NCBI RefSeq assembly: GCF_900199455.1
Contig: NZ_FZQR01000036.1
Span: forward strand, 1 to 42,056
DNA length: 42,056 nt
Direction of reading: 5' to 3'
From: Mesorhizobium carmichaelinearum
GTDB lineage: Bacteria > Pseudomonadota > Alphaproteobacteria > Rhizobiales > Rhizobiaceae
Part shown: piece after piece, positions 7,432 through 15,119 of the stretch
Layout: each line of letters starts with the position of its first letter
Position numbering within the stretch: position 1 is the stretch's first letter
The notes under the pieces: generated by a model
Told to the model about the DNA's origin: nothing
Databases searched by the model: none
What the model saw: the letters and a program-made list of their open reading frames with translations, nothing else
Position numbers and translations under genes: made by a program

Positions 7432-8766
7432 TCACAGGGCAACGCGGTCGAGAAAAGTATCGAATGCGGCAGCAACAGCGCGAATCGCATACCGATGCTC
7501 CTGCCGCACGCGGATCAAACCCTCTTCGATATCCACTATGCCGTCCTCAGCGAGCATCGCCAAGCGTTCAGCTGAATCGAAAAAGTGGCTCGGATCGGAT
7601 CCCTGGGCGGCGCAGATTGCCGGCACATCGGCCTCCAAATCGCTCATTAGCCGCTCTATGATTGCGGCTCGGACGCGGTCTTCGTCGGTAAGGCGGTAGC
7701 CCTTTGACGTCGCCAGATGCCCGGCTTCGATGTGTCGGGTGTAGGGATGTCGCATAACCTCGTTCTGGAAGTAGCCCTCCCCGACCCGGCTGATAGCCGA
7801 CGCGCCGAAACCGATCAGGGTTTTGCAGGAGTCGGAGGAATACCCCAGCGAGTTACGCCGTAGGCGACCCGATTTTTGTGCCAGCGCGAGTTCGTCGTCC
7901 GGCAAGGCGAAATGGTCCAGCCCGATCTCTCGGTAGCCCGCGGCAGCCAGCGTGTCGGCCACTGCGACAGCATGTTCGGCGCGAGAAGCGCTGTCCGGCA
8001 GCGCTGCCTCGTTGATCAGGCGCTGATTCTTTAAAAGCGAAGGAATGTGCGCGTAGCCGAAGACTGCGAGTCGACTTGGGCGCATGGCGGCCGCCGCCGT
8101 AGCGGTCTCGACGCAGGACTGTACCGTCTGATGCGGGAGGCCCAACATGAGGTCTAAGTTGATCCGACTTACTCCATGTTGACGCAGCTTTTCAACGGCA
8201 GCGACGGTTTGCGCCTCACTCTGAACCCGGTTGATCTCCTTTTGAACAATGGGATCGAAGGTTTGCACGCCGAGGCTCGCGCGGGTCACCCCGGCTGCTC
8301 CTAAGGCTTCGGCCATCTCGGCCGTGAACGTTCGTGGGTCGATTTCGACGGCGACCGTAGCCGTTTTGCTCAGCGCGAAACTGCGGCCCAGGAGTTCCGT
8401 CACGGCCAAGAACTCCGCTGGCCCAATGAGGCTCGGCGTTCCACCGCCGAAATGTACGTCACTCACGGGCAGCGGCTGCGGCACTTGCTCCGAGATCAAC
8501 CGGATCTCATCACGCAGCACCGCGAGATACTTGAGGATGGGAGCGTCCCGCCGGACAATAGTAGTAGGGAAGCCGCAATACCAGCACAATGATCGGCAGA
8601 ATGGAATGTGGAGATAGAGTGACACCGGATCCTCGGCTGGGAGGTCCCTCAGGCACTCCTCATAAGCCTTGGCGCCGACCTCCGTGGAGAACTCCGATAC
8701 AGTCGGATAGATGGTGTACCAAGGCAGGCGGGCCTTGCAATATTTTGTCAGGATCGAGGTCTGCAA
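7432..8766 (-). CDS. hemN: HemN-type coproporphyrinogen III dehydrogenase (radical SAM)
   Basis: HemN converts coproporphyrinogen III to protoporphyrinogen IX without oxygen, supplying heme for FixNOP and other cytochromes in microoxic bacteroids. The radical-SAM motif HIPFCRSLCWYCG gives cluster ligands Cys57, Cys61 and Cys64. FGGGTPS and the HemN C-terminal domain follow. Length 444 residues fits the family. The start is taken as TTG at 8766 because GGAGGG lies seven bases upstream and the protein then begins MQTSILTKYC, like other HemN proteins; GTG at 8814 or ATG at 8796 are in frame, but lie upstream of the transcription start expected from the FixK-type box at 8823-8836. Oddly, the fourth conserved Cys (Cys71 in E. 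coli HemN) is Phe66 here (CGFP instead of CGCH), which may impair or alter activity. Confidence 0.88.
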   Translation of the reverse strand: MQTSILTKYCKARLPWYTIYPTVSEFSTEVGAKAYEECLRDLPAEDPVSLYLHIPFCRSLCWYCGFPTTIVRRDAPILKYLAVLRDEIRLISEQVPQPLPVSDVHFGGGTPSLIGPAEFLAVTELLGRSFALSKTATVAVEIDPRTFTAEMAEALGAAGVTRASLGVQTFDPIVQKEINRVQSEAQTVAAVEKLRQHGVSRINLDLMLGLPHQTVQSCVETATAAAAMRPSRLAVFGYAHIPSLLKNQRLINEAALPDSASRAEHAVAVADTLAAAGYREIGLDHFALPDDELALAQKSGRLRRNSLGYSSDSCKTLIGFGASAISRVGEGYFQNEVMRHPYTRHIEAGHLATSKGYRLTDEDRVRAAIIERLMSDLEADVPAICAAQGSDPSHFFDSAERLAMLAEDGIVDIEEGLIRVRQEHRYAIRAVAAAFDTFLDRVAL

Positions 8767-8822
8767 CGCGTACCCTCCGATGTTGAAAGCCATCATCCTA
8801 CCGATGCGGCTCACCTGGGTCT

Positions 8823-8836
8823 TTGCGCCACGTCAA
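8823..8836 (-). promoter_or_regulatory. FixK/FNR-type box upstream of hemN
   Basis: TTGCGCCACGTCAA on the plus strand fits the rhizobial FixK consensus TTG(A/C)-N6-(T/G)CAA, an imperfect palindrome. A class II activator centred here would start transcription near 8788, about 22 bases before the TTG start of hemN. This supports low-oxygen control by FixK or FnrN. The site is short, so it rests on position as much as on sequence. Confidence 0.6.
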
Positions 8837-9012
8837 TCCGTTCGGGTTTCGACGCGAAAACGGGAGCGCTGCAACGGCACCTTGCATTATGCGTCTCGAC
8901 AATCGAGACTTCGGGTCTCCTGTGTTTAGTCTACTGCACTAAGCCGATACTGGTTCGCTCGATGCAGAGCTTTTCTCGTCACTTACACACGTGACGCTAA
9001 AGCGTGTCGCGA

Positions 9013-9168
9013 TTAATCGGCCTCATATCCGGCCGCTTTGAAGAAGTTTCTGCATTCGGTTGGCTCGAACAGATGGCAGATATCGCCGAGAGCCTCGCAG
9101 AGTGCATCGAAGCTTCTGGCCGCCTTCTTTCGCAGCCTCGCCTTGAGTTTTGAATAGGCCATCTCGAT
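9013..9168 (-). pseudogene. IS630 transposase, C-terminal piece cut off by IS110
   Basis: Encodes IEMAYSKLKARLRKKAARSF and on to FFKAAGYEAD, then stop: the standard last segment of an IS630 DDE transposase, directly after the third catalytic residue region. It continues the frame broken at 10512 (YSPDLNP) if the IS110 element is removed, giving YSPDLNP-IEMAYSKL. It has no start of its own and is inactive as it stands. Confidence 0.85.
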
Positions 9169-9175
9169 TGATGGG

Positions 9176-9250
9176 ATGGATGGCTCCTGCTCCCGGCGTC
9201 GCATTGCGCCATAGTGGGATGTCATTGTCCCAAAGAGAGGAGCCATCCAT
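9176..9250 (+). promoter_or_regulatory. Inverted repeat able to hide the recombinase ribosome site
   Basis: The left sub-terminal repeat ATGGATGGCTCCT (9176-9188) is perfectly complementary to AGGAGCCATCCAT at 9238-9250. The second copy contains the ribosome-binding AGGAG and the first two bases of the ATG start at 9249. A transcript entering from outside the element would contain both arms and could fold into a 13-base-pair stem that blocks translation, while one starting between the arms would not. The repeat is seen directly; the regulatory role is inferred from similar schemes known in other insertion sequences. Confidence 0.5.
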
Positions 9251-10265
9251 GTCCGAGCTTGCCACAGTCGGTATTGACCTCGCAAAGAGCGTCTTCCAGG
9301 TCCATGGCGTCGATGAGAACGGTCGGATTTTCGCGCGCCGCCAGCTTCGCCGCAGCCAGTTGCTCGCGTTTTTCCAGAAGCGTCCGCGATGCTTGATCGG
9401 CATGGAAGCTTGTGCGGGCGCTCACGACTGGGGACGCCGGTTGCAGGAGTTGGGGCATGACGTCCGCCTGATGCCGCCGTCTTATGTGAAGCCTTACGTG
9501 AAGCGCGGGAAGACGGATGCTGCGGATGCAGCCGCGATCTGTGAAGCCGTGACGCGCCCTTCCATGCGGTTTGTCGCCATCAAGAGCGAAGCCTGCTCAT
9601 CAGTTCTGGTTCTTCACCGCACGCGGGACTTTCTGGTTCGCCAACGCACGCAGATCGGCAACGCGATCCGAGCCCACATGACGGAGTTCGGCATCATTGC
9701 AGCGAAGGGCGCACAGAACGTCGATCGATTGAAGGAACAACTGGATCGGCTGCCGGAAGTGGCTCGGATGCCCGTGAGTTTGCTCTTCGATCAGTTGGCC
9801 GAGACGAACAAGCGGATCGAGCGGCTGACCGACGAGATCGAAGAGACCCACGCGCAAAACGAGACAAGCCAGCGTCTGGCTACGATCCCGGGCGTCGGCA
9901 TGCTGACGGCGACGATCATCGCGGCGACGACGCCGGATGTCGACAATTTCGACTGCGCGAGAGACTATGCGGCTTGGCTCGGCCTCACGCCCAAACCGCA
10001 CTCCACCGGAGGCAAACAGAAGGTCGGCCGAATCTCGAAGATGGGCAATCGTTATATCCGACGATTGCTGTATCTGGGCGCCATGGCGCAGATCATGCTC
10101 AGATGTCGGCTCAAGCGCGAGCCGGGACCGGACTGGCTATCGAGTATGCTGATGCGGAAGAAGACGAAGGTCGTTGCCATCGCCTTGGCGCATCGTATGG
10201 CAAGAACAATCTTCGCCGTCCTCAGGGATGGATCGCGTTACAAGCCGCAGGCCACTGCCGCCTGA
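9249..10265 (+). CDS. IS110-family recombinase (DEDD), copy 2
   Basis: A 338-residue IS110 recombinase. The N-terminal DEDD domain shows VGIDLAKSVFQVHG, MEACAGAHDWGR and TDAADAAAICEA. The C-terminal Transposase_20 domain shows IPGVGMLTATI and YAAWLGLTPKPHSTGGKQKVG. The start at 9249 is fixed by AGAGGAG just upstream. The gene is full length without visible damage. It resembles the recombinase at 5485-6513 in motifs and spacing but differs over much of the sequence, so the two elements are distinct members of one family. It is inserted in the IS630 transposase. Confidence 0.92.
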   Translation: MSELATVGIDLAKSVFQVHGVDENGRIFARRQLRRSQLLAFFQKRPRCLIGMEACAGAHDWGRRLQELGHDVRLMPPSYVKPYVKRGKTDAADAAAICEAVTRPSMRFVAIKSEACSSVLVLHRTRDFLVRQRTQIGNAIRAHMTEFGIIAAKGAQNVDRLKEQLDRLPEVARMPVSLLFDQLAETNKRIERLTDEIEETHAQNETSQRLATIPGVGMLTATIIAATTPDVDNFDCARDYAAWLGLTPKPHSTGGKQKVGRISKMGNRYIRRLLYLGAMAQIMLRCRLKREPGPDWLSSMLMRKKTKVVAIALAHRMARTIFAVLRDGSRYKPQATAA

Positions 10266-10493
10266 CAGGCTCTCGGAATGGTCAGGGCAAAGTGAGGTGA
10301 TGGCGAACAAACGGAGACGAAGAACCAGGACACCCCGATCAATCCGAAGCGCCTCGAGCGCGCTCGATTGAGTGGGACCTGTTCTCCAAGCGGATATTCA
10401 TCAGGGCGCGCAGCGATCCCGTTGCACATTCAGACGCCGTATACATGGCCGCAACCGACCTGTTCACCAAACCCGATCCGACACCCTTGACCC
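10266..10493 (+). ncRNA. Candidate bridge-RNA region, right end of IS110 copy 2
   Basis: About 230 non-coding bases between the recombinase stop and the right sub-terminal repeat. Blocks at the same spacing as in copy 1 (for example ACATGGCCGCAACCGA, about 50 bases before the repeat) suggest a conserved functional element. The position fits the guide RNA of IS1111-group elements. The RNA itself is inferred. Confidence 0.35.
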
Positions 10494-10511
10494 GCAGGAG
10501 CCATCCATACA

Positions 10512-11009
10512 CGGGTTGAGGTCGGGCGAGTATGGCGGCAGGAACAGGAGCCATGCGCCCCTTTGGCGAACCAGTTGCGCGGCGCGCTCGTTCTTGTGGA
10601 AGCCGACATTGTCGAGAATGACGACATCGCCGGGCGACAGTTCGGGAGCGAGCTGCGTTTCGACGTAGCGTTCGAAGATGGCGGCATTCATCGGCGCGTT
10701 GACGATCCACGGCGCGACCAGACCGTGGCATCGCAGCCCGGCGATGAAGGTCTGCGTCTGCCATTTGCCGAATGGCGCATGCGTCCTGAAGCGCTCGCCC
10801 TTCGGCGCCCAGCCGGTGCGTTTGGTCAGTTTGGTATTGGTCGACGTCTCATCGATGAAGATCAGCCGCGCCAAAGCCTTGTTGAAGAAGCACTTTCGCC
10901 GCCCGATCCACAGGTCAGCGCCTGGCGCACGTCGGCCCGCTGCTGCTCGCTGGCCAGTAGAGTTTTTTTTTATGACTGAGCCCCAGGCGTTGGAGCAGGC
11001 GCCCGACAT
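10512..11009 (-). pseudogene. IS630 transposase, DDE-domain part (second frame)
   Basis: Carries the IS630 DDE_3 domain: LIFIDETSTNTKLTKRTGWA (first Asp), VVILDNVGFHKN (second Asp) and LPPYSPDLNP, where the frame is cut by IS110 copy 2. The third acidic residue lies in the piece at 9013-9168. It overlaps the N-terminal frame (10915-11307) in a different phase, joined at a run of nine A residues on the coding strand (9 T at 10963-10971), a typical slippery site for IS630 frameshifting. Confidence 0.85.
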
Positions 11010-11307
11010 TGGAGCGGTGCACGCTCACCCCGCGCTCCTCCAGTTCGACGCAAAGCTCATCCAGCGTCAGTTCGCCGGTCTCGGCCAACCGCAAGCGGAC
11101 AAACTCGGCATACGGCTCAAGCTTTCCGCCCCCAACATGGCCCTGCCGGCGGGCTTCAAGCGAACCGGTCTGCCGGCGCAGATTGATCAGATTGTTCACA
11201 AAGCGAGGCGAAACGCGGAAATGGCGTGCAGCATCGCGGTGACCATGTCCCTCATCGACATACGCAACAACACGCCGACGCAACTCAAGCGGTAGCGGCT
11301 TGCCCAT
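10915..11307 (-). CDS. IS630 transposase, N-terminal helix-turn-helix frame
   Basis: A 130-codon frame starting MGKPLPLELRRRVVAYVDEG, with a helix-turn-helix (HRDAARHFRVSPRFVNNLI) and a second winged-helix segment (TLDELCVELEERGVSVHRSN). These are the DNA-binding parts of an IS630 transposase. Near its end the sequence GLSHKKKL is encoded by a run of nine A residues, where ribosomes could slip into the DDE frame. Because the DDE part is split by IS110 copy 2, a frameshift product would be truncated. Confidence 0.8.
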   Translation of the reverse strand: MGKPLPLELRRRVVAYVDEGHGHRDAARHFRVSPRFVNNLINLRRQTGSLEARRQGHVGGGKLEPYAEFVRLRLAETGELTLDELCVELEERGVSVHRSNVGRLLQRLGLSHKKKLYWPASSSGPTCARR

Positions 11308-11387
11308 CGCGGTCTCCTTTCAACCGCAATGAATCACGAACTCAAATCAAGGGGAATCCTGAATCCCTTAAATCGCGACACGCTTTA

Positions 11388-11810
11388 GAACAATTTTGCA
11401 GTTTGCATTGGAAAATTTTTTCTGAGTTTGGTTCCTCACAGCATCCGGCATGAGCTCATGGTGCGAGAGCACCTCGCCGAGAACCGGCAATGACACCGCG
11501 GCTCTAGCACCTTGGTCCGGCGGCCGTCAGATTGGCCGGGATGTTGTCGACCGGATGGACCGTCCGTCCCGGCCGATCAATGCTTGGTGAGGGGTCAAAG
11601 CGCAACGGCTATGCGCCAGTGATCCGGCTGGTCGCAAAAACGACAGAAGCGAGGGCGAGTAAAACTGCCGGCCCGAGGGCCAAAATTGCTAGGGAACAAA
11701 GACCTGCTTGAACGCGCGCCCTTACCAATCTCATCAATTCCCTTAGTGCGCTACCGCATTCTTCAGAGCGATCTTTGGCGAATCTTCATTCCGCTGGGGG
11801 CGAGGCGGCC
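11388..11810. other. Non-coding region between the IS630 end and the dctA control region
   Basis: About 420 bases with no reading frame I can support on either strand. It probably represents the original upstream flank of dctA, since the IS630 insertion at its left edge is flanked by an intact TA duplication. Confidence 0.4.
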
Positions 11811-11830
11811 AATGTGGAAAATCCACACAA
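11811..11830 (+). promoter_or_regulatory. Palindrome upstream of dctA, candidate DctD site
   Basis: The sequence AATGTGGAAAATCCACACAA is a near-perfect palindrome (TGTGGA-AAA-TCCACA) about 40 bases upstream of the sigma-54 promoter. It resembles the upstream sites bound by DctD before rhizobial dctA. The TGT and ACA ends are nine rather than ten bases apart, so it does not fit a NifA site. Confidence 0.5.
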
Positions 11831-11857
11831 GGCTCGCTTGTGCGACGTGACTTAATC

Positions 11858-11872
11858 GGGCACGGGACTTGC
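11858..11872 (+). promoter_or_regulatory. Sigma-54 (-24/-12) promoter of dctA
   Basis: GGGCACGGGACTTGC has the exact spacing of a -24/-12 promoter (GG-N10-GC) and matches TGGCAC-N5-TTGC except for one base. It lies about 55 bases before the dctA start. dctA is a classic sigma-54 gene activated by DctD, and by NifA in some symbiotic settings. Confidence 0.75.
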
Positions 11873-11927
11873 GGGGAGACGGCAGCAGCGTTCGACCGGC
11901 GCCGCGATGGGAGAAGCCTGACAAGGC

Positions 11928-13304
11928 ATGAACAGCCACCCAATCCGGTCAGGGAGAGAACCAGTGTCAGCCCCACAAGACCGCAGTGCCAGTCCCCCGT
12001 CCCGCCAACCTTTCTATGCCCGCCTTTACGCGCAAGTGCTCGCTGCCATCATCCTGGGCGTGGCAGTTGGCCATTTCTATCCGGAACTCGGCGAGAGCCT
12101 GAAGCCGCTCGGCGATGCCTTCATCAAGCTCGTCAAGATGATCATCGCTCCTGTCATCTTCCTGACAATTGCGACCGGCATCGCCGGGATGAGCGATCTC
12201 CAGAAGGTTGGCCGCGTTGCCGGCAAGGCCATGGTCTATTTCCTCACCTTCTCCACGTTCGCATTGATCGTAGGCCTTATCGTCGCCAATGTCGTTCGGC
12301 CCGGCGCCGGCCTCAACATCGATCCGGCCTCACTCGATGTCCAAACCGTGAATACATATGCTGTAAAGGCTCACGAGCAGTCCGTGACCGGCTTCCTGAT
12401 GAACATCATCCCGTCAACGATCGTCGGCGCCTTCACGGACGGCGACATCCTGCAAGTCCTATTCTTCTCGGTTTTGTTCGGCATTGCACTGTCGATGGCC
12501 GGAGATACGGGCAAGCCGGTCACTTCCTTTCTTTTGGCGCTCACCGCGCCGGTCTTCAAGCTGGTCGGCATTCTAATGAAGGCTGCGCCAATCGGCGCTT
12601 TTGGCGCCATGGCCTTCACCATCGGCAGATACGGCGTCGGTTCGGTCGTGAACTTGGCGATGCTGGTCGGGACGTTCTATTTCACTGCCTTCCTTTTCGT
12701 GTTCGGGGTTCTCGGCGCGGTCTGCCACTATAACGGTTTTTCTATCTTTTCTCTCATCCGTTATATCAAGGAAGAGCTGCTGCTTGTTCTGGGAACATCC
12801 TCCTCGGAGGCCGCGCTTCCCTCGCTCATTGAGAAGATGGAAAAGGCTGGCGCCAAGCGCTCGGTGGTCGGGCTGGTCATCCCGGCCGGATATTCCTTCA
12901 ATCTGGACGGCACCAACATCTACATGACGCTTGCGGCCCTTTTCATCGCGCAGGCGACGAACACGGACCTCTCGATCGGCGATCAGGTCCTGCTGCTGCT
13001 CGTTGCGATGCTCTCCTCGAAGGGTGCTGCAGGTGTTACCGGCGCGGGCTTCATCACTCTGGCCGCTACACTCTCAGTGGTACCAAGTGTTCCCGTCGCC
13101 GGAATGGCTCTGATTCTTGGCGTCGACCGCTTCATGTCCGAATGCCGAGCACTCACGAATTTCGTCGGCAACGCAGTGGCATCGCTCGTCGTGGCCCGCT
13201 GGGAAGGCGAATTGGACCAAGTGCAGTTGGAAGCCGCCTTGTGCGGTCACCAGATCGTGGAGACATTAGACCGGCCAACGGGTCAGGAGCCCCTCGACCT
13301 GTAA
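11928..13304 (+). CDS. dctA: DctA, C4-dicarboxylate/H+ symporter
   Basis: DctA imports succinate, malate and fumarate across the inner membrane; these are the main carbon supply of bacteroids and are needed for nitrogen fixation. The 458-residue protein has the DAACS-family pattern of multiple hydrophobic spans, with KMIIAPVIFLTIATGI, the serine-rich re-entrant loop LGTSSSEAALPSLIEKM, GYSFNLDGTNIYMTLAALF and the second loop SSKGAAGVTGAGFI. Length is normal. A GTG (protein start SAPQD) 12 codons downstream is an alternative start. No dctB or dctD is next to it in this window; an IS630 element lies upstream and an IS701-type element directly downstream. A short perfect hairpin (CGACCT-GTA-AGGTCG, 13295-13309) spans the stop codon. 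Confidence 0.95.
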   Translation: MNSHPIRSGREPVSAPQDRSASPPSRQPFYARLYAQVLAAIILGVAVGHFYPELGESLKPLGDAFIKLVKMIIAPVIFLTIATGIAGMSDLQKVGRVAGKAMVYFLTFSTFALIVGLIVANVVRPGAGLNIDPASLDVQTVNTYAVKAHEQSVTGFLMNIIPSTIVGAFTDGDILQVLFFSVLFGIALSMAGDTGKPVTSFLLALTAPVFKLVGILMKAAPIGAFGAMAFTIGRYGVGSVVNLAMLVGTFYFTAFLFVFGVLGAVCHYNGFSIFSLIRYIKEELLLVLGTSSSEAALPSLIEKMEKAGAKRSVVGLVIPAGYSFNLDGTNIYMTLAALFIAQATNTDLSIGDQVLLLLVAMLSSKGAAGVTGAGFITLAATLSVVPSVPVAGMALILGVDRFMSECRALTNFVGNAVASLVVARWEGELDQVQLEAALCGHQIVETLDRPTGQEPLDL

Positions 13305-13395
13305 GGTCGTCGACCTCGTCACAGGAAATAGACGTCGAACCGCAGGTCCCAAACGGCGCTTTGCGAGCTAATCGAATCAAAGATCAAAGCACTAA

Positions 13396-14927
13396 TCTTA
13401 CTGAGTCAGAAAGTCGCGGCTGCGGGGGGATTCGCGCTGGTCTCGGATTTGTTAGGGTGTTGCTTCGTGATCAGGGAAGCGCCCCGCCATGCCCGACTGG
13501 ACAGCCGAGAGTGAAGCCGCATTCGACGCCTATGTCGATGCTTTGATCGGGGTGATCGGCCACGCCGACCGAGCTGAGCCGCTGAAGGATTATTGCCTCG
13601 GACTTCTGATGCCGATCGAGCGCAAGAGCGTGGAGCCGTTGGCGGCCGTCACGGCGCCGTCGCGGGTGTCGGCCAAGCATCAGTCTCTGCTGCATTTCGT
13701 GGGACAGGCGCCGTGGTCGGACGTGGCCTTGCTAGCGCGGGTTCGCGACTGGGTTCTTCCACAGATCGAGCAGCGTGGACCGATCCGGGCGTGGATCGTC
13801 GACGACACCGGCTTTCCCAAGAAGGGCAAGCACTCGGTGGGCGTAGCGCGCCAGTATTGCGGCCAGTTGGGCAAGCAGGACAACTGTCAGATTGCGGTTA
13901 GCCTATCGATCGCAAATGACGCAGCCTCGCTTCCGATCGCCTACGAATTGTATCTCCCGCACAGCTGGGCGGAGGATCCGGAACAACGCAAGAAGGCCAA
14001 GATTCCGGCAGAGATCACGTTCCGGACCAAGCCGCGGATCGCGCTCGAGCAGATCAGGACGGCCAAGGCCGAAGGCGTCGCGCCCGGCGTGGTTCTCGCC
14101 GACGCCGGATATGGCGCCGACGGCGGTTTCCGCGCGGGCCTGTCCGAGCTCGGTCTGACCTATGTTGTCGGCGTTCAGCCCACACTCAGCGTCTGGCGCC
14201 CAGGCGAGAGCCCGCTGCCGCCCAAGCCTTGGAGCGGAAGAGGCCGGCCGCCGTCTCGAGTTGGCCGAACCGACAATCACAAGCCAATCTCGGCCAAGGC
14301 CATGGCCGAGGAGCTCGACGCCGAGCCTTGGCGCACGATGGCCTGGCGTGAAGGAACCAACACCGAGCTCAATTCCCGCTTTGCCGCCGTGCGCTTACGG
14401 CCGACATCCAGGGACTACAATCGGCCCGAGGCTCACGCCGAAGAGTGGCTCCCGATCGAGTGGACTGAAGGCGAGGTCGAGCCGAGCAAGTATTGGCTCT
14501 CCACCTTGCTGGCCGACGCTACGATCACCCAGTTGGTCGACGCCGCCAAGCTGCGTTGGCGGATCGAGCGAGACTATCAGGAACTCAAGCAGGAACTGGG
14601 ACTGGGCCACTACGAAGGCCGAGGGTGGCGCGGCTTCCACCACCACGCCAGCCTCTGTATCGCCGCCTATGGCTTCTTGGTCTCTCTGAGGGAGAACGAT
14701 CCCCCCTCAACTCCAACTCGCGCCCAGGGCCGCCAAACACCTCGTCTTCCCGGCGGTTATCGAACCCGCAGATCCTCCGATCCGACCAGAGCGGCACGTC
14801 CCGACCTCGATCCCAACCCTCAGGCGACGCCTGACTGTCGCCTTGGCCAACCGTCTGCAACGATGTCCGTGCTGCATAAGGCCAATGGACCGTCCGCGTC
14901 AGGCTCGCAATTTATGACGCAGTAGTA
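13396..14927 (+). mobile_element. IS701-type (IS4 superfamily) element with CTAA target duplication
   Basis: The element is bounded by imperfect 17-base inverted repeats, TCTTACTGAGTCAGAAA at 13396 and TTTATGACGCAGTAGTA ending at 14927, and flanked by CTAA on both sides (13392-13395 and 14928-14931). A 4-base CTAA-like duplication is characteristic of IS701 elements. The intact duplication shows it landed here by transposition, between dctA and the LacI-type gene. The transposase within has a late frameshift. Confidence 0.85.
13489..14925 (+). pseudogene. IS701-type transposase with C-terminal frameshift
   Basis: The frame starts MPDWTAESEAAFDAYVDALI and has the DDE_5-type core of IS701 transposases: WIVDDTGFPKKGKHSVGVARQ (first Asp), VLADAGYGADGGFRAGL (second Asp) and LRWRIERDYQELKQELGLGH with the catalytic Glu. 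After LVSLREND a shift occurs at the C-run near 14700. The family-like tail (RPERHVPTSIPTLRRRLTVA, LANRLQRCPCC) continues in the +1-related frame and stops at 14915-14917. The current frame instead runs to 14925 with an unrelated tail. The catalytic part is complete, so whether the protein still works is unclear. Confidence 0.85.
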
Positions 14928-15119
14928 CTAATGCGGTGAGCGCAAATTATTATGAGTGCCACACAAGCAACCGAATCTCATGTAGATACGCGGGCTACGC
15001 ATGCAGTTTGTTTGTCGATCACGGAGCATGCGCACGTCTTCATTTTTCCGCCCGTGATCGTCGCCGAGGCACTCTGAGCGATAGAGAGCCAACGGCTGAA
15101 AACCAATCAGAGTTGTACC

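Larger units (their letters stand above)
9169..10512 (+). mobile_element. IS110-family element (IS1111-like layout), copy 2
   Basis: The element lies within the IS630 transposase, between the codons for DLNP and IEMA. It has a perfect 15-base sub-terminal inverted repeat, ATGGATGGCTCCTGC at 9176-9190 and its complement at 10494-10508. About 80 bases precede the recombinase gene and about 245 follow it, the IS1111 arrangement. The exact ends are set by restoring the IS630 frame and may be off by one or two bases. No long target duplication is seen. Confidence 0.85.
9000..11385 (-). mobile_element. IS630-family element, interrupted by an IS110-family element
   Basis: Terminal inverted repeats AAGCGTGTCGCGATTAA (from 9000) and TTAAATCGCGACACGCTT (to 11385) are flanked on both sides by TA (8998-8999 and 11386-11387), the duplicated dinucleotide target of IS630/Tc1 elements. 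The transposase is on the minus strand and is cut in its DDE domain by an IS110-family element at about 9169-10512. The flanking TA shows the IS630 insertion itself is undisturbed. Confidence 0.9.

Noticed and set aside
8893..8909. GTCTCGA-CAA-TCGAGAC hairpin upstream of hemN
   Set aside because: Perfect but short; upstream of the FixK-type box and with no evident role, so not listed as a feature.
11811..11830. NifA upstream activator site before dctA
   Set aside because: The TGT and ACA are nine bases apart, not ten; a DctD-type site fits better.
13295..13309. Hairpin at the dctA stop codon as a terminator
   Set aside because: Six-base stem without a T-run, overlapping the stop codon; too weak to call.
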